A DNA stretch of 64,000 nucleotides from Rhizonema sp. PD37 (GTDB lineage: Bacteria; Cyanobacteriota; Cyanobacteriia; Cyanobacteriales; Nostocaceae): assembly GCA_029379215.1 (NCBI GenBank), contig JAQYWO010000006.1, positions 1 through 64,000 of the forward strand, given 5' to 3'. The position numbers were made by a program, and so were the translations under genes. The number at the start of each line of letters is the position of its first letter. Position 1 is the first letter of the stretch. Below are positions 35,244 to 43,772 of the stretch, one piece after another. The notes under the pieces are model-generated. The model saw only the letters and a program-made list of their open reading frames with translations, was not told the DNA's origin and did no database searches.

Positions 35244-35891
35244 ATGGAAAATAGTCAGAGTGTACAGGACCAGTCAAATCCAGCAAAAACTCCTGAATCA
35301 GAGCCAGAAAACAGTCAAGCGAAAGAATCTGGTGGGAATTCTCTGATACATCTGTTCGGACAACAACCTTGGCTGTTGATAGCAGGGTTGTTAGCGATTT
35401 TTCTGGGTAGTGCAGGTGTTGCCCTGTACAGTCTTGGTTATGTAGGGCATGTTGAAAAGACAGAACAAGAAGAACCAACAGTACAAGCTGAAGTTGTACC
35501 AGTAACGAATACGCCTCCCGCAACAAGCAATACCATGCCTTTATGGATGGTGGCAGCGATCGCACTAAGCTGTGCAAGCGGTTGCCTCATAATTCTCCGA
35601 TTGCTTAACCGTCCCCAACAGCGTCAAAAAGTCCAGCAACATCTCAACCGCTATCAAGAACGCTTGAAAAAACGCCGCGTCAAAATTGTAGTTCCACCAT
35701 CTGCGAAGAATGTACCAGTTTTGGCGAAACTAAAACCTCAAAAGCCCTCTGTAAAAATTCCCGTAAAAGTTAATACTGTGACAGTTCTCCCACCAGAAAA
35801 AAGCCCGAAGGTAAATAAAGCTCAAGATTCTCTAGCGAATTCATTAGATATTCGCAAACAAACTTCTTTATCCTCAATTTTACGAAAATAG
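35244..35891 (+). CDS. Two-span membrane protein, unknown
   Basis: A 215-residue protein. An acidic N-terminus is followed by helices at ~41-63 (QPWLLIAGLLAIFLGSAGVA) and ~99-118 (LWMVAAIALSCASGCLIILR), then a long basic, Pro/Lys-rich C-terminal tail (QRQKVQQHLNRYQERLKKRR; PVLAKLKPQKPSVKIPVKVN). It may bind nucleic acid or the cell envelope through the tail, by inference. No family is recognised. It starts at ATG 35244. Confidence 0.6.
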   Translation: MENSQSVQDQSNPAKTPESEPENSQAKESGGNSLIHLFGQQPWLLIAGLLAIFLGSAGVALYSLGYVGHVEKTEQEEPTVQAEVVPVTNTPPATSNTMPLWMVAAIALSCASGCLIILRLLNRPQQRQKVQQHLNRYQERLKKRRVKIVVPPSAKNVPVLAKLKPQKPSVKIPVKVNTVTVLPPEKSPKVNKAQDSLANSLDIRKQTSLSSILRK

Positions 35892-36189
35892 TAACAGCAT
35901 ATGTAAAGGCAATTTTTCAAATGACTAGGGGATAAATAACTATGCTCATTTTTTGCCTCAAATATTAAAAACTTATTCATAATTTATAATCATTCAATTA
36001 AAAGTACCAATCCTTATTTTTAAGCAAAGAAAATAAGAAAACCTCGCATCGGTTCTTATAAGCCACTGAATTTATTTGTGTGGTTCTAAATTTTTAATGA
36101 TTTTGAAACCGAAAAAATTTGGGTGATGCCTACGGCTGGCTATGCCTACGCATAGTTTGTGTGGTGACTGAAAACTGTGATTAAGCAAT
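35892..36189. other. Intergenic, no gene seen
   Basis: AT-rich sequence. Near 36125-36155 is a short imperfect repeat (gcctacggctggctatgcctacgcatag) of the Nostocales type. No gene. Confidence 0.4.
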
Positions 36190-36412
36190 ACTGACTTTCA
36201 GAAGGCAGAAGGCAGAGGGCAGAGGGCAGAAGGAACCCACACTTAAAAGTGTGGGATTGAAACTTGGACGCCGTTTTTCTCGCGCTATGCGTCTCGAAAA
36301 ACATCTTTTTTCAAACTGGGCTTTAAACCCAGAACTAAAGTTTTTTAAGAGGACAGGAAGCAGAATGCCTTCAGCATAGCTGCCTCCTGCCCTCTGCCTT
36401 TCTTTGTAAGCT
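36190..36412. repeat. ~220-bp interspersed palindromic element, copy A
   Basis: It opens with tandem (a/g)aggcag units (gaaggcagaaggcagagggc) and closes with the complement (gccctctgcctttcttt; 36389-36405). Inside are the hairpin cccacactt/aagtgtggg (36236-36255), an imperfect gtttttctcgcgc/gcgtctcgaaaaac stem and ctggg/cccag. A second copy with the same order occurs at 57750-57965. Probably a MITE-like element. Confidence 0.65.
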
Positions 36413-36468
36413 TTGCTAACGCCATACTAACCTATAATTATTGATAAATTTTATTATTAGTACTAACC

Positions 36469-37461
36469 ATGACCATTAGCCTAACAGAAAAAGAGTTGAT
36501 GGAACTGTGGGTAGAAGCTAGATACAGCAGCCTGCAAAATCCAGAGCCTGATGAATTTATTTATCAAGTACCTAAGCAACTTGGCAAGGGCTATGTGCGA
36601 GATATCGAGGTGTATCCCCATCTGTGGCTAACGATTTCTGACTACGAATATCACAATGATGTATTAATTAAAAGTCATAGTCAGGAGCATCCTGTACAAT
36701 TTGGTGTCTTGCTTTCAGGAAAGGCAAGAGACGACAACGGACAGTTTGGGGAAGGTTACACACTCATCTCCGGCAGTGGTATTCAACGACAATGGAATGT
36801 CGAGATTGCGAATTTTCAAAGGATTGTCAGTATTAATATCCATCTGCCACCGCAATTACTAGCAACCTTTTTCCCTAGAAGAGACGGGCAAATTCCGACT
36901 CAGCTGAGACTGCTGTTAAAAGGTAACGACTGGCAAACATTAATATACCCGGAAACCACAACGGCTATCCAGGGGGTAGCACAGCAAATTGTCAACTGTC
37001 CCTACCAAGGGATAACAAAGCAGATGTATTTGCAAGGGAAGATTTTGGAACTGATGGCGTTACAGTTAGCTTCGATCCTGGCTGATCTCGATGGACTGCA
37101 ACCATTGCCAAGATTAAAGCCCAGAACTATCGCCCAAATTTATCACGCCAAGGATATTTTACTCTCCCGTGTCGAGAATCCACCGTCATTGCTAGAATTA
37201 GCGCAACTAGTGGGAGTGAGCGATCGCACTCTCAAACGCGGGTTTCGAGAATTGTTTAACACAACAGTATTTGGTTATCTGACTGATAAACGCATGAAAC
37301 AAGCAGAGCAACTCTTGCGCGGTAGTCACTTGAGTATTGCCGAAGTTGCTAATTTGGTAGGTTATTCTCACCAAGGACACTTTGCTGCTGCCTTCAAACG
37401 CAAGTTTGGCATTACACCGGGTGAATGTTTATTAGGTAAAAAGTCCCTGACGGGGCTATAG
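36469..37461 (+). CDS. AraC-family regulator (PchR type), probable siderophore control
   Basis: A 330-residue protein. The C-terminal AraC DNA-binding domain (~225-322) contains two HTH units: PSLLELAQLVGVSDRTLKRG and LSIAEVANLVGYSHQGHFAA, then FKRKFGITPGE. The N-terminal ~200 residues resemble PchR-like ligand-sensing domains (VQFGVLLSGKARDD, IQRQWNV). In cyanobacteria such genes usually sit just upstream of TonB-dependent siderophore receptors, as here (143 bases). It is therefore likely to activate the receptor when the ferric siderophore is present, by inference. Confidence 0.85.
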   Translation: MTISLTEKELMELWVEARYSSLQNPEPDEFIYQVPKQLGKGYVRDIEVYPHLWLTISDYEYHNDVLIKSHSQEHPVQFGVLLSGKARDDNGQFGEGYTLISGSGIQRQWNVEIANFQRIVSINIHLPPQLLATFFPRRDGQIPTQLRLLLKGNDWQTLIYPETTTAIQGVAQQIVNCPYQGITKQMYLQGKILELMALQLASILADLDGLQPLPRLKPRTIAQIYHAKDILLSRVENPPSLLELAQLVGVSDRTLKRGFRELFNTTVFGYLTDKRMKQAEQLLRGSHLSIAEVANLVGYSHQGHFAAAFKRKFGITPGECLLGKKSLTGL

Positions 37462-37603
37462 TTCCTTTTCAGGATAGACAGAACCACAAGTGCTTATCTA
37501 AACTATCCTCTATTGCAATTAATCACTATCTTTCATCATTCAGATCGTGTTTGCTTAGACACCAGTCTATCTGAGTTTAGTTGAGTGTTGTATGAGGAGC
37601 AGT

Positions 37604-40348
37604 ATGAAAGACTTGATATCTCTCCCTGGGAGGCGTGTGTGGCTAGCTGTAAGTTTATTAGGATCTATTCTCAGTACTCTAGTAATTCAGCCTGGAATGG
37701 CACAAGTAAAACTGGGAGATGGAAAATCAGCAGCAATATCCAATGTTATTACAGACATTCCGCGAATCGGGGAGGTTGAACTTCCCGCTACCAATGTTAA
37801 AGGATTGCTCTCCCAATCGCCCACACCAAGCAACCCCACGTCCATCCCACGCTCCTCGCCACAAGGAGGAGAACCCCAATGCCAGGTGCCTGCGACGGGA
37901 AACCCGTCTTCAGCACTGGCTCCGCAAGGCACTGGCTCACCTAACCAAGTAGGTAAAGTTATACAAATAACGGGGGTGAAAGCCAATCCCACCAATAAAG
38001 GTCTAGAAGTGATTTTAGAGACACCTGTTGGTACTCAACTACAACTGACAAATCGCAGTACAGGCAATAATTTTATTGTAGATGTATCTGGCGGGCAATT
38101 ACGTTTACCGTCGGGCGATTTTTTCATATTCCGTTCGGAAAAACCAGTTGAAGGAATTACTGAAATAATAGTTACAAATATTGATGCAAATACTGTGCGA
38201 GTAACAGTGGTGGGTGAGAAAGCTTTGCCCACAGTTGAGTTATTTGACGATAATGCAGGGCTGGTTTTTGCGGTAGCTTCTACTGCAACGGCGACTTCTC
38301 CACAACAGCCACTCCAAGCACCACAAGCACAGCAACCACAAAACCAGACACAGCCAAGTCAATCTGTTCCGGGTGATGAACCAATTGAATTGGTGGTGAC
38401 AGGCGAACAAGACGGATACAACGTGCCAAATGCTTCCACTGCCACCCGAACTGATACACCTTTGCGTGACATTCCTCAGTCGATTCAGGTGGTTCCCCAG
38501 CAGGTACTAAAGGATCAACAAGTCATTCAAGCTTCAGAGGCGTTACGTAACGTTAGTGGTGTCCAACAGGCAATACCATCTGGCGGCAGTGCCGAAGATA
38601 TATATTTCATTCGTGGTTTTCAGCAAAACATTAATCTACGTGATGGTTTTAGAGACAGTAACCAGAGATTAGTAGAAACCGCTAATTTAGAACGGATCGA
38701 GGTACTCAAAGGGCCTGCTTCAGTACTGTACGGCAATGTAGACCCCGGTGGAGTGATTAACTTTGTCACCAAACAACCACTGAGAGATCCTTTTTATTCT
38801 TTGGGAGTGCAAGCCGGAAGTTTTGGTCTTGTGCGACCGACTCTAGATATATCAGGTCCGTTAAACCCAGAGCTTACATTGCTGTATCGGTTGAATGCGC
38901 TTTTTCAGCATGGCGGGTATTTTCGGAACTTCGACCAAGAAATTGAACATTATTTTGTCTCGCCTGTGTTGAGCTGGAAGATTAATGATCGCACCAACTT
39001 GATCCTGGAATTTGAACATTTAGATGAGAAGCGACCTCTCGATGACGGACTGGTTGCCTTTGGTAGAGGAGTTGCAAATATTCCCTTTGATCGGGTTTTA
39101 AGTGAAAAGGATGATAATTTCAGCCGAACAGAGGATACGGTGGGATATCGTTTGGAACATGATTTGAGCGAAGACTTGAAGCTTCGCAGTCGGTTTCGAT
39201 TCACTGTGAGTGACTCCCGATACCGTAACACTTCCGCTGGAAGCTTGAACGAGCAGACTGGGGAACTGAGTAGAAACTGGGCTGATATCCCAGTTAATTT
39301 CAATAACTATCTGCTGGAAAACGATTTAGTCGGGAAGTTTTCTACTGGCTCAGTCAAGCACACACTTCTATTTGGTGTTGATTTGGAAAGGACAACAAAT
39401 AATATCAATTATCATGTTGATGCTGCTCCTAGCATTAATATCTTTAACCCCGTTTATGGAAACGTTCGTCGTCCCAATCAGGATCAGCTTCCAGTAGTCT
39501 ATGCGATCAATAATCAAACAAATTTTTTGGGCATCTTTTTGCAAGATCAAATAACAGTCACTGACAATTTAAAATTGCTGCTCGGAGGACGCTTCGATTT
39601 AGTCGATCAAAAGTCTACTTCAGATCAACAAGATGATGCCTTTACGCCACGGGTTGGAATCGTCTACCAACCGATTCAACCCATTTCCCTCTATGCCAGC
39701 TTTAGTAAATCATTCCAACCTAACTCAGGAACTCGTGTAGATGGTTCACTGCTACCACCAGAGCGCGGTACTCAATATGAGGTTGGTGTCAAAGGTGAAT
39801 TTCTTGATAACAAGTTGACCGCAACCCTAGCTGCATACGAAATTACCAAGAGTAATGTCGCCACGACCGATCCCAACAATACAATTTTTGTCATTCCAGT
39901 CGGAGAGCAGAGAAGTCGAGGCGTTGAGTTAGATGTTGCTGGGGAAATTTTGACCGGCTGGAACATCATTGCTTCCTACGCCTACACCGATGCCAAAGTT
40001 ACAAAAAGCAACGATGGGCAGCAAGGAAACCAATTTTACAACGTACCATATAACGCTGCTTCTTTGTGGACAACCTATAAAATTCAAACTGGGAATTTGC
40101 AAGGGTTAGGCTTTGGCTTGGGTTTATTCTACGTAGGCGATCGTCAGGGGGATCTGGCTAACGACTTTAAAGTAGATAGCTACTTGCGTACTGATGCCAG
40201 TATTTTTTATCGACGAAATAACTTGAGGCTGGGTCTCAACTTCAAGAATCTTTTTAATGTTGACTACATTGAAGCTAGCCGAACTAGAACCACTGTTAAC
40301 CCTGGTGCGCCATTTACCGTACAAGGCACGATTTCCTGGGAGTTTTGA
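37604..40348 (+). CDS. TonB-dependent siderophore receptor with AMIN domain
   Basis: About 914 residues from ATG 37604 (gaggag RBS 4 bases away); ATG 37592 is the alternative. Signal peptide to ~residue 28. A low-complexity linker containing an in-frame repeat is followed by an AMIN domain at ~118-220 (KVIQITGVKANPTNKGLEVI, FRSEKPVEGITEIIVTNI), common in cyanobacterial receptors. Next come the TonB box EPIELVVTGEQ (~255), the plug (TDTPLRDIPQSIQVVPQQVL, RIEVLKGPASVLYGNVDPGG) and a 22-strand-type barrel ending in a C-terminal aromatic residue (ISWEF). It imports ferric siderophores across the outer membrane, driven by TonB; the protein at 4057 is a candidate partner. Confidence 0.93.
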   Translation: MKDLISLPGRRVWLAVSLLGSILSTLVIQPGMAQVKLGDGKSAAISNVITDIPRIGEVELPATNVKGLLSQSPTPSNPTSIPRSSPQGGEPQCQVPATGNPSSALAPQGTGSPNQVGKVIQITGVKANPTNKGLEVILETPVGTQLQLTNRSTGNNFIVDVSGGQLRLPSGDFFIFRSEKPVEGITEIIVTNIDANTVRVTVVGEKALPTVELFDDNAGLVFAVASTATATSPQQPLQAPQAQQPQNQTQPSQSVPGDEPIELVVTGEQDGYNVPNASTATRTDTPLRDIPQSIQVVPQQVLKDQQVIQASEALRNVSGVQQAIPSGGSAEDIYFIRGFQQNINLRDGFRDSNQRLVETANLERIEVLKGPASVLYGNVDPGGVINFVTKQPLRDPFYSLGVQAGSFGLVRPTLDISGPLNPELTLLYRLNALFQHGGYFRNFDQEIEHYFVSPVLSWKINDRTNLILEFEHLDEKRPLDDGLVAFGRGVANIPFDRVLSEKDDNFSRTEDTVGYRLEHDLSEDLKLRSRFRFTVSDSRYRNTSAGSLNEQTGELSRNWADIPVNFNNYLLENDLVGKFSTGSVKHTLLFGVDLERTTNNINYHVDAAPSINIFNPVYGNVRRPNQDQLPVVYAINNQTNFLGIFLQDQITVTDNLKLLLGGRFDLVDQKSTSDQQDDAFTPRVGIVYQPIQPISLYASFSKSFQPNSGTRVDGSLLPPERGTQYEVGVKGEFLDNKLTATLAAYEITKSNVATTDPNNTIFVIPVGEQRSRGVELDVAGEILTGWNIIASYAYTDAKVTKSNDGQQGNQFYNVPYNAASLWTTYKIQTGNLQGLGFGLGLFYVGDRQGDLANDFKVDSYLRTDASIFYRRNNLRLGLNFKNLFNVDYIEASRTRTTVNPGAPFTVQGTISWEF
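37868..37945 (+). repeat. Nostocales hairpin repeat inserted in frame in the receptor gene
   Basis: It includes gccaggtgcctgcgacggga, then aacccgtc (hairpin gacggg/cccgtc), then gcactggctccgcaaggcac. These units otherwise occur between genes in such genomes. Here they encode part of the linker before the AMIN domain without breaking the frame. They are related in layout to gcctacggagggaaaccctc at 1283 and 23048. Confidence 0.7.
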
Positions 40349-41151
40349 CCACCCCTAATACCGTTTCACTTTAAAGTTGATACATTTAGGCTTGCAGGGG
40401 ATGCAGGGGATGTAAAGGAAGCAGAGGGAGTGAATTGTATCAAGATTTTCGTGAAATGGTATAACTCACCTTTTCTAGGCTTTCTAAGGTAGGTTTTTTA
40501 GAATGTATAAAATAGTTGAGAATTTTCTCAACTGTTTAACGTGAGTTTGGTTGTTTCAGGATTTAAGCATTGGCTCTTATCGTCAAAAAATGACCAAATA
40601 CAAAATACTTACCTTTGTAAGCCTTTTCTAGGAGGGTATAAGAACTGTAGTTCCCGGTGCGAAACTCCAGTAAATTTTTAATGATTTTGAAGGTTTTTAT
40701 CGGAAGTTTAACGTACTACTATTAACAACTTATAAAACTCAAAATCTACACCCTCAACTGTCAATACTGCTCGGCTAAGGAAAAAGAGGGTAGGGGCAGT
40801 AGCAAAGCTGATCGCGAACGTGAAAAAACCTCTAAACGACGCTTTTTAGGTAAAACGCTAGTCCAGCAAGTGTTAGAGTGATCCATAAAAATAAATGCCC
40901 ACCCGTCAAACTAGATCTCTCGTCGTAGTCGCAATATTCCCCAATACGGCTGGGCATTTATTTCTTGGCAATATGCTTACAGATTATTTTCTGTCAAACT
41001 GACAAAAGCTTTTGAGGAGAGCAATCGCATTCCCAATGGATGTGAAAAAACATTTCTATTTCTTAGAAGAGGGTTAAAAAGCGCGAAGCTACTTTTAAGA
41101 AAAGTTTGACGCTCGAAGTCTTTGTAGATTTGTGTTTCTTTAATGTTCATT
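40349..41151. other. Long spacer after the receptor, no clear gene
   Basis: It contains ggatgcaggggatg direct repeats near 40397-40410. A 13-bp inverted repeat at 40889-40901/40951-40963 (aaataaatgccca) encloses 49 bases, possibly a small element. A short frame ending near 40880 (TSKRRFLGKTLVQQVLE) looks faintly protein-like but has no upstream continuation. No gene is supported. Confidence 0.5.
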
Positions 41152-41997
41152 CTAGGTGTTCTGCTCTGCTGCTCGCTGGACAGCTTCTACATTAACCTTG
41201 AGTTGTTGAGCAATCTGCTCCACACTCATCCCTGTTTTTAATAAAAGAGGTACGGTAAGTTTTAACATTTCAGCTTTCTGTTCTTCTCGACCTTCTTCTC
41301 GACCTTCTTCTCGACCTTCTTCTCGACCTTCTTCTCGACCTTCGGCCTTTGCTTCCTGATAAACCCTTGTTTGCTCTAAAGTCAGTCCCAGCATAGCTTC
41401 TACTTCCTCTCTACTCAAGGTCGAAAACTTATAAACGGCGATTGTGGTTATGATGTCTAGTATTTCGTTTTTCGGCAGTGTGCCTGTTTCCTCTAATTGT
41501 ACTCGCTCAATTAATTGCTTAGCTTGCTCTGCCATCGTTTCATCCGGCGCTATAGTCAACTGTATTAAATTAATGCCTATTGGCTGCTGACTGGTCGCGC
41601 CCAACTCGCTAAGATAGATTCGCTGCACTTGGTTGCTGTTGAGATATATTCTATGAGTTTTTTGATCGCTTGGTTCACTAGAGCGATCTGGGAAAATTAC
41701 TACACAGAACCAATCATCATACTGAAACCGATTTCGGTTCAAGTACATCATCGATTCTGTAAAAAACCGATAGTAAAGGGCTTCATCCTTTTGGAATTGG
41801 ACTTCCGCAAAAAAGATAACCTTGGATGTTGCGCCCACAGGAGGTAAAAACACACCATCGATGCGAAAGGCGGTTTCTTTTACCTCCACAGACTCAAATC
41901 GATAATTCTGCGCTTCAAGAGGAGGGTCATTAACAAGTTCAAAAAGTAACCCAGGAAAGCGCTTAAAAATTTGATAGTAAATGGAGTCGCGTTTCAC
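41152..41997 (-). CDS. Rpn-family/DUF2887 putative nuclease
   Basis: A 281-residue protein. The N-terminal PD-(D/E)xK-like core (RDSIYYQIFKRFPGLLFELV, AFRIDGVFLPP with Asp, VIFFAEVQFQKDEALYYRFF with ExQ) is typical of DUF2887 Rpn proteins, which are linked to recombination or DNA-cleavage functions. A C-terminal coiled region contains about five GREE units (EGREEGREEGREEGRE) encoded by a 12-base tandem repeat at 41284-41344. An HTH-like end follows (MSVEQIAQQLKVNVEAVQRA). These families are numerous in cyanobacteria and poorly characterised. Confidence 0.85.
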   Translation of the reverse strand: MKRDSIYYQIFKRFPGLLFELVNDPPLEAQNYRFESVEVKETAFRIDGVFLPPVGATSKVIFFAEVQFQKDEALYYRFFTESMMYLNRNRFQYDDWFCVVIFPDRSSEPSDQKTHRIYLNSNQVQRIYLSELGATSQQPIGINLIQLTIAPDETMAEQAKQLIERVQLEETGTLPKNEILDIITTIAVYKFSTLSREEVEAMLGLTLEQTRVYQEAKAEGREEGREEGREEGREEGREEQKAEMLKLTVPLLLKTGMSVEQIAQQLKVNVEAVQRAAEQNT

Positions 41998-42372
41998 TAA
42001 AATATCCTAAAATTAGTTCTGCCATCACTTTTTACTGGCTCGCTCAACTAACACTCCTATATAAGGTTATTTACGAGATCATAGACCTGACTTGAAACAA
42101 TTTATTATAGAACTATAACGCAACTCGATAAAATCACATACATAATGCCCTCACCGATATTAGCACTGCACCCCTCTCCATAACTTGCTTAAGATGGGGG
42201 CACCTGGAGAGGGCACGGAGATCTAATTGAGAACCGCTATAATATATTCGGATATGGTGAGACAGCGCTGCAGTGAGATCACGCCCGCTCTCGCGGCGAC
42301 GGTGATCTTCTCACATTCGGAGACGCTACGCGGATGCACCAAATGGGAGATCTACCAATATTTTTGAAATGA
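41998..42372. other. Intergenic, repeat-rich, no gene seen
   Basis: It contains GC-rich interspersed repeats (cgcggcgacggtgatc near 42290; cattcggagacgctacgcgg near 42315) like those at 940-1345. No gene. Confidence 0.4.
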
Positions 42373-42582
42373 GCATCGGGAAATCAAGCCAACTTATCAT
42401 GCTTTTCTCAAATAACAGTTGATTATCAGAAACAGATAGAGGTTGATAGTTTAATAGTTGCAGATTACGATATATTTACAGAATCAAATATTAAATTGAT
42501 GTCAGATTTGTGCTGGTTACACCGAATACCTTTAAATAGAAAAGCAGCACAATCATTATTTACACTTAATTACCGATTGTGA
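42373..42582 (+). pseudogene. Possible C-terminal gene fragment, unknown family
   Basis: An open stretch without a start, ending TGA 42580, reads QITVDYQKQIEVDSLIVADY, then LMSDLCWLHRIPLNRKAAQS and LFTLNYRL. Residue composition and continuity look like real protein, but only ~60 codons remain and the upstream frame is closed. I do not recognise the family. Confidence 0.35.
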
Positions 42583-42618
42583 CAATTAAGGGTGCAGAAT
42601 GTGGGAGCGACGCCGAAA

Positions 42619-43011
42619 ATGACGACAAATACTAATAAATCGGTTACTTATGAAGGTGGATGTCATTGTGGTGCTGTACGATTTCGGGTGGAAGTTGATC
42701 AACACAAAGCAGATGATTGTAACTGTTCTATTTGTAGAAAGAAGGGCTTCTTACATCTAATAGTTGCCCAAAATAAATTTACTCTGTTGCAGGGCGAAGA
42801 TGTGCTAACAACATACAAATTTAATACAGGAGTTGCCCAACATAAATTTTGCAGTATTTGTGGAATTAACTCCTTTTATATTCCCCGCAGTCACCCCGAT
42901 TGTATAGATGTGAATGTGCGTTGTCTTGATGGTGATGGTCTGGCACAGTTTGAGATAGTCGCTTTTAATGGACAAAATTGGGAGGAAAATATTCATCAGT
43001 TGAGAAGTTAA
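42619..43011 (+). CDS. GFA/CENP-V-family zinc protein
   Basis: About 130 residues from ATG 42619; an in-frame GTG at 42592 would add nine. The metal-binding motifs of glutathione-dependent formaldehyde-activating (GFA)-type proteins are complete: YEGGCHCGAVRFRVE, DCNCSICRKKG, and HKFCSICGINSFYIPR. Members bind zinc; enzymatic activity is proven for few. The function here is unknown. It is followed by a Uma2 gene 45 bases on, with no evident functional link. Confidence 0.88.
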   Translation: MTTNTNKSVTYEGGCHCGAVRFRVEVDQHKADDCNCSICRKKGFLHLIVAQNKFTLLQGEDVLTTYKFNTGVAQHKFCSICGINSFYIPRSHPDCIDVNVRCLDGDGLAQFEIVAFNGQNWEENIHQLRS

Positions 43012-43056
43012 TTCTCTCGCGGGGTGTTACTTATCTTGATACTTTAGGATTGTAAT

Positions 43057-43677
43057 ATGACTCAAGCATTATTCAAACCAATAACAGTTCAAGAATTTTT
43101 GGAATGGATTCCAGAAAATTCAGATAAACGTTACGAACTACATAATGGGGCAATAGTTGAGATGCTCGCGCAGCCAACAGGAGAGCATGAAGATGTTACA
43201 GGGTTTTTAAATATTGAAATTTCTGCGGAAATCAAACGCTTAAAATTACCTTACTCAATTCCCAAAACAGCACTAGTGCAATCTGCGACTAGTTATTCTA
43301 CTTACTCTCCTGATATATTAGTACTTAATAAACCTGCTTTAAAATCAGAAGAACTTTGGGCGAAATATTCTACTGTTCAGAGTGGCTCTTCTATCCCCTT
43401 AGTAGTTGAAGTAATTAGTACAAATTGGCGCGATGACTATTATAAAAAGATGGGTGAGTATGAAGAAATAAAAATACTTGAGTATTGGATTGTAGATTAT
43501 CTTGGGTTGGGTGGTATTAAATATATAGGTAGCCTAAAACAACCGACTTTATCAATATATAACTTAGTTGATGACGAATACCAGGTTTCTCAATTTAGGG
43601 GAGAAGAGCGCATTATTTCTACTGCATTAAGAGAACTAAACTTGACGGCACAACAAATTTTTAATGCTGCTTTATGA
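43057..43677 (+). CDS. Uma2-family (DUF820) restriction-endonuclease-like protein
   Basis: A 206-residue protein. MTQALFKPITVQEFLEWIPE, RYELHNGAIVEMLAQPTGEH, YSPDILVLN, PLVVEVIS and EILEYWIVD-like KILEYWIVDYLG follow the Uma2 order. The PD-(D/E)xK residues (E in GAIVEM, SPDI, VVEV) appear retained. The family is hugely expanded in cyanobacteria, often near repeats, and its role is unknown. Confidence 0.9.
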   Translation: MTQALFKPITVQEFLEWIPENSDKRYELHNGAIVEMLAQPTGEHEDVTGFLNIEISAEIKRLKLPYSIPKTALVQSATSYSTYSPDILVLNKPALKSEELWAKYSTVQSGSSIPLVVEVISTNWRDDYYKKMGEYEEIKILEYWIVDYLGLGGIKYIGSLKQPTLSIYNLVDDEYQVSQFRGEERIISTALRELNLTAQQIFNAAL

Positions 43678-43772
43678 CTGTTGACTTCTTTTAATGGTTT
43701 TTTACATTTAAATTTACAATATTGAAATTCCCGCGCATTCATTCCCCTGTAAGCTCTCCCCTTCTCTCTAAA

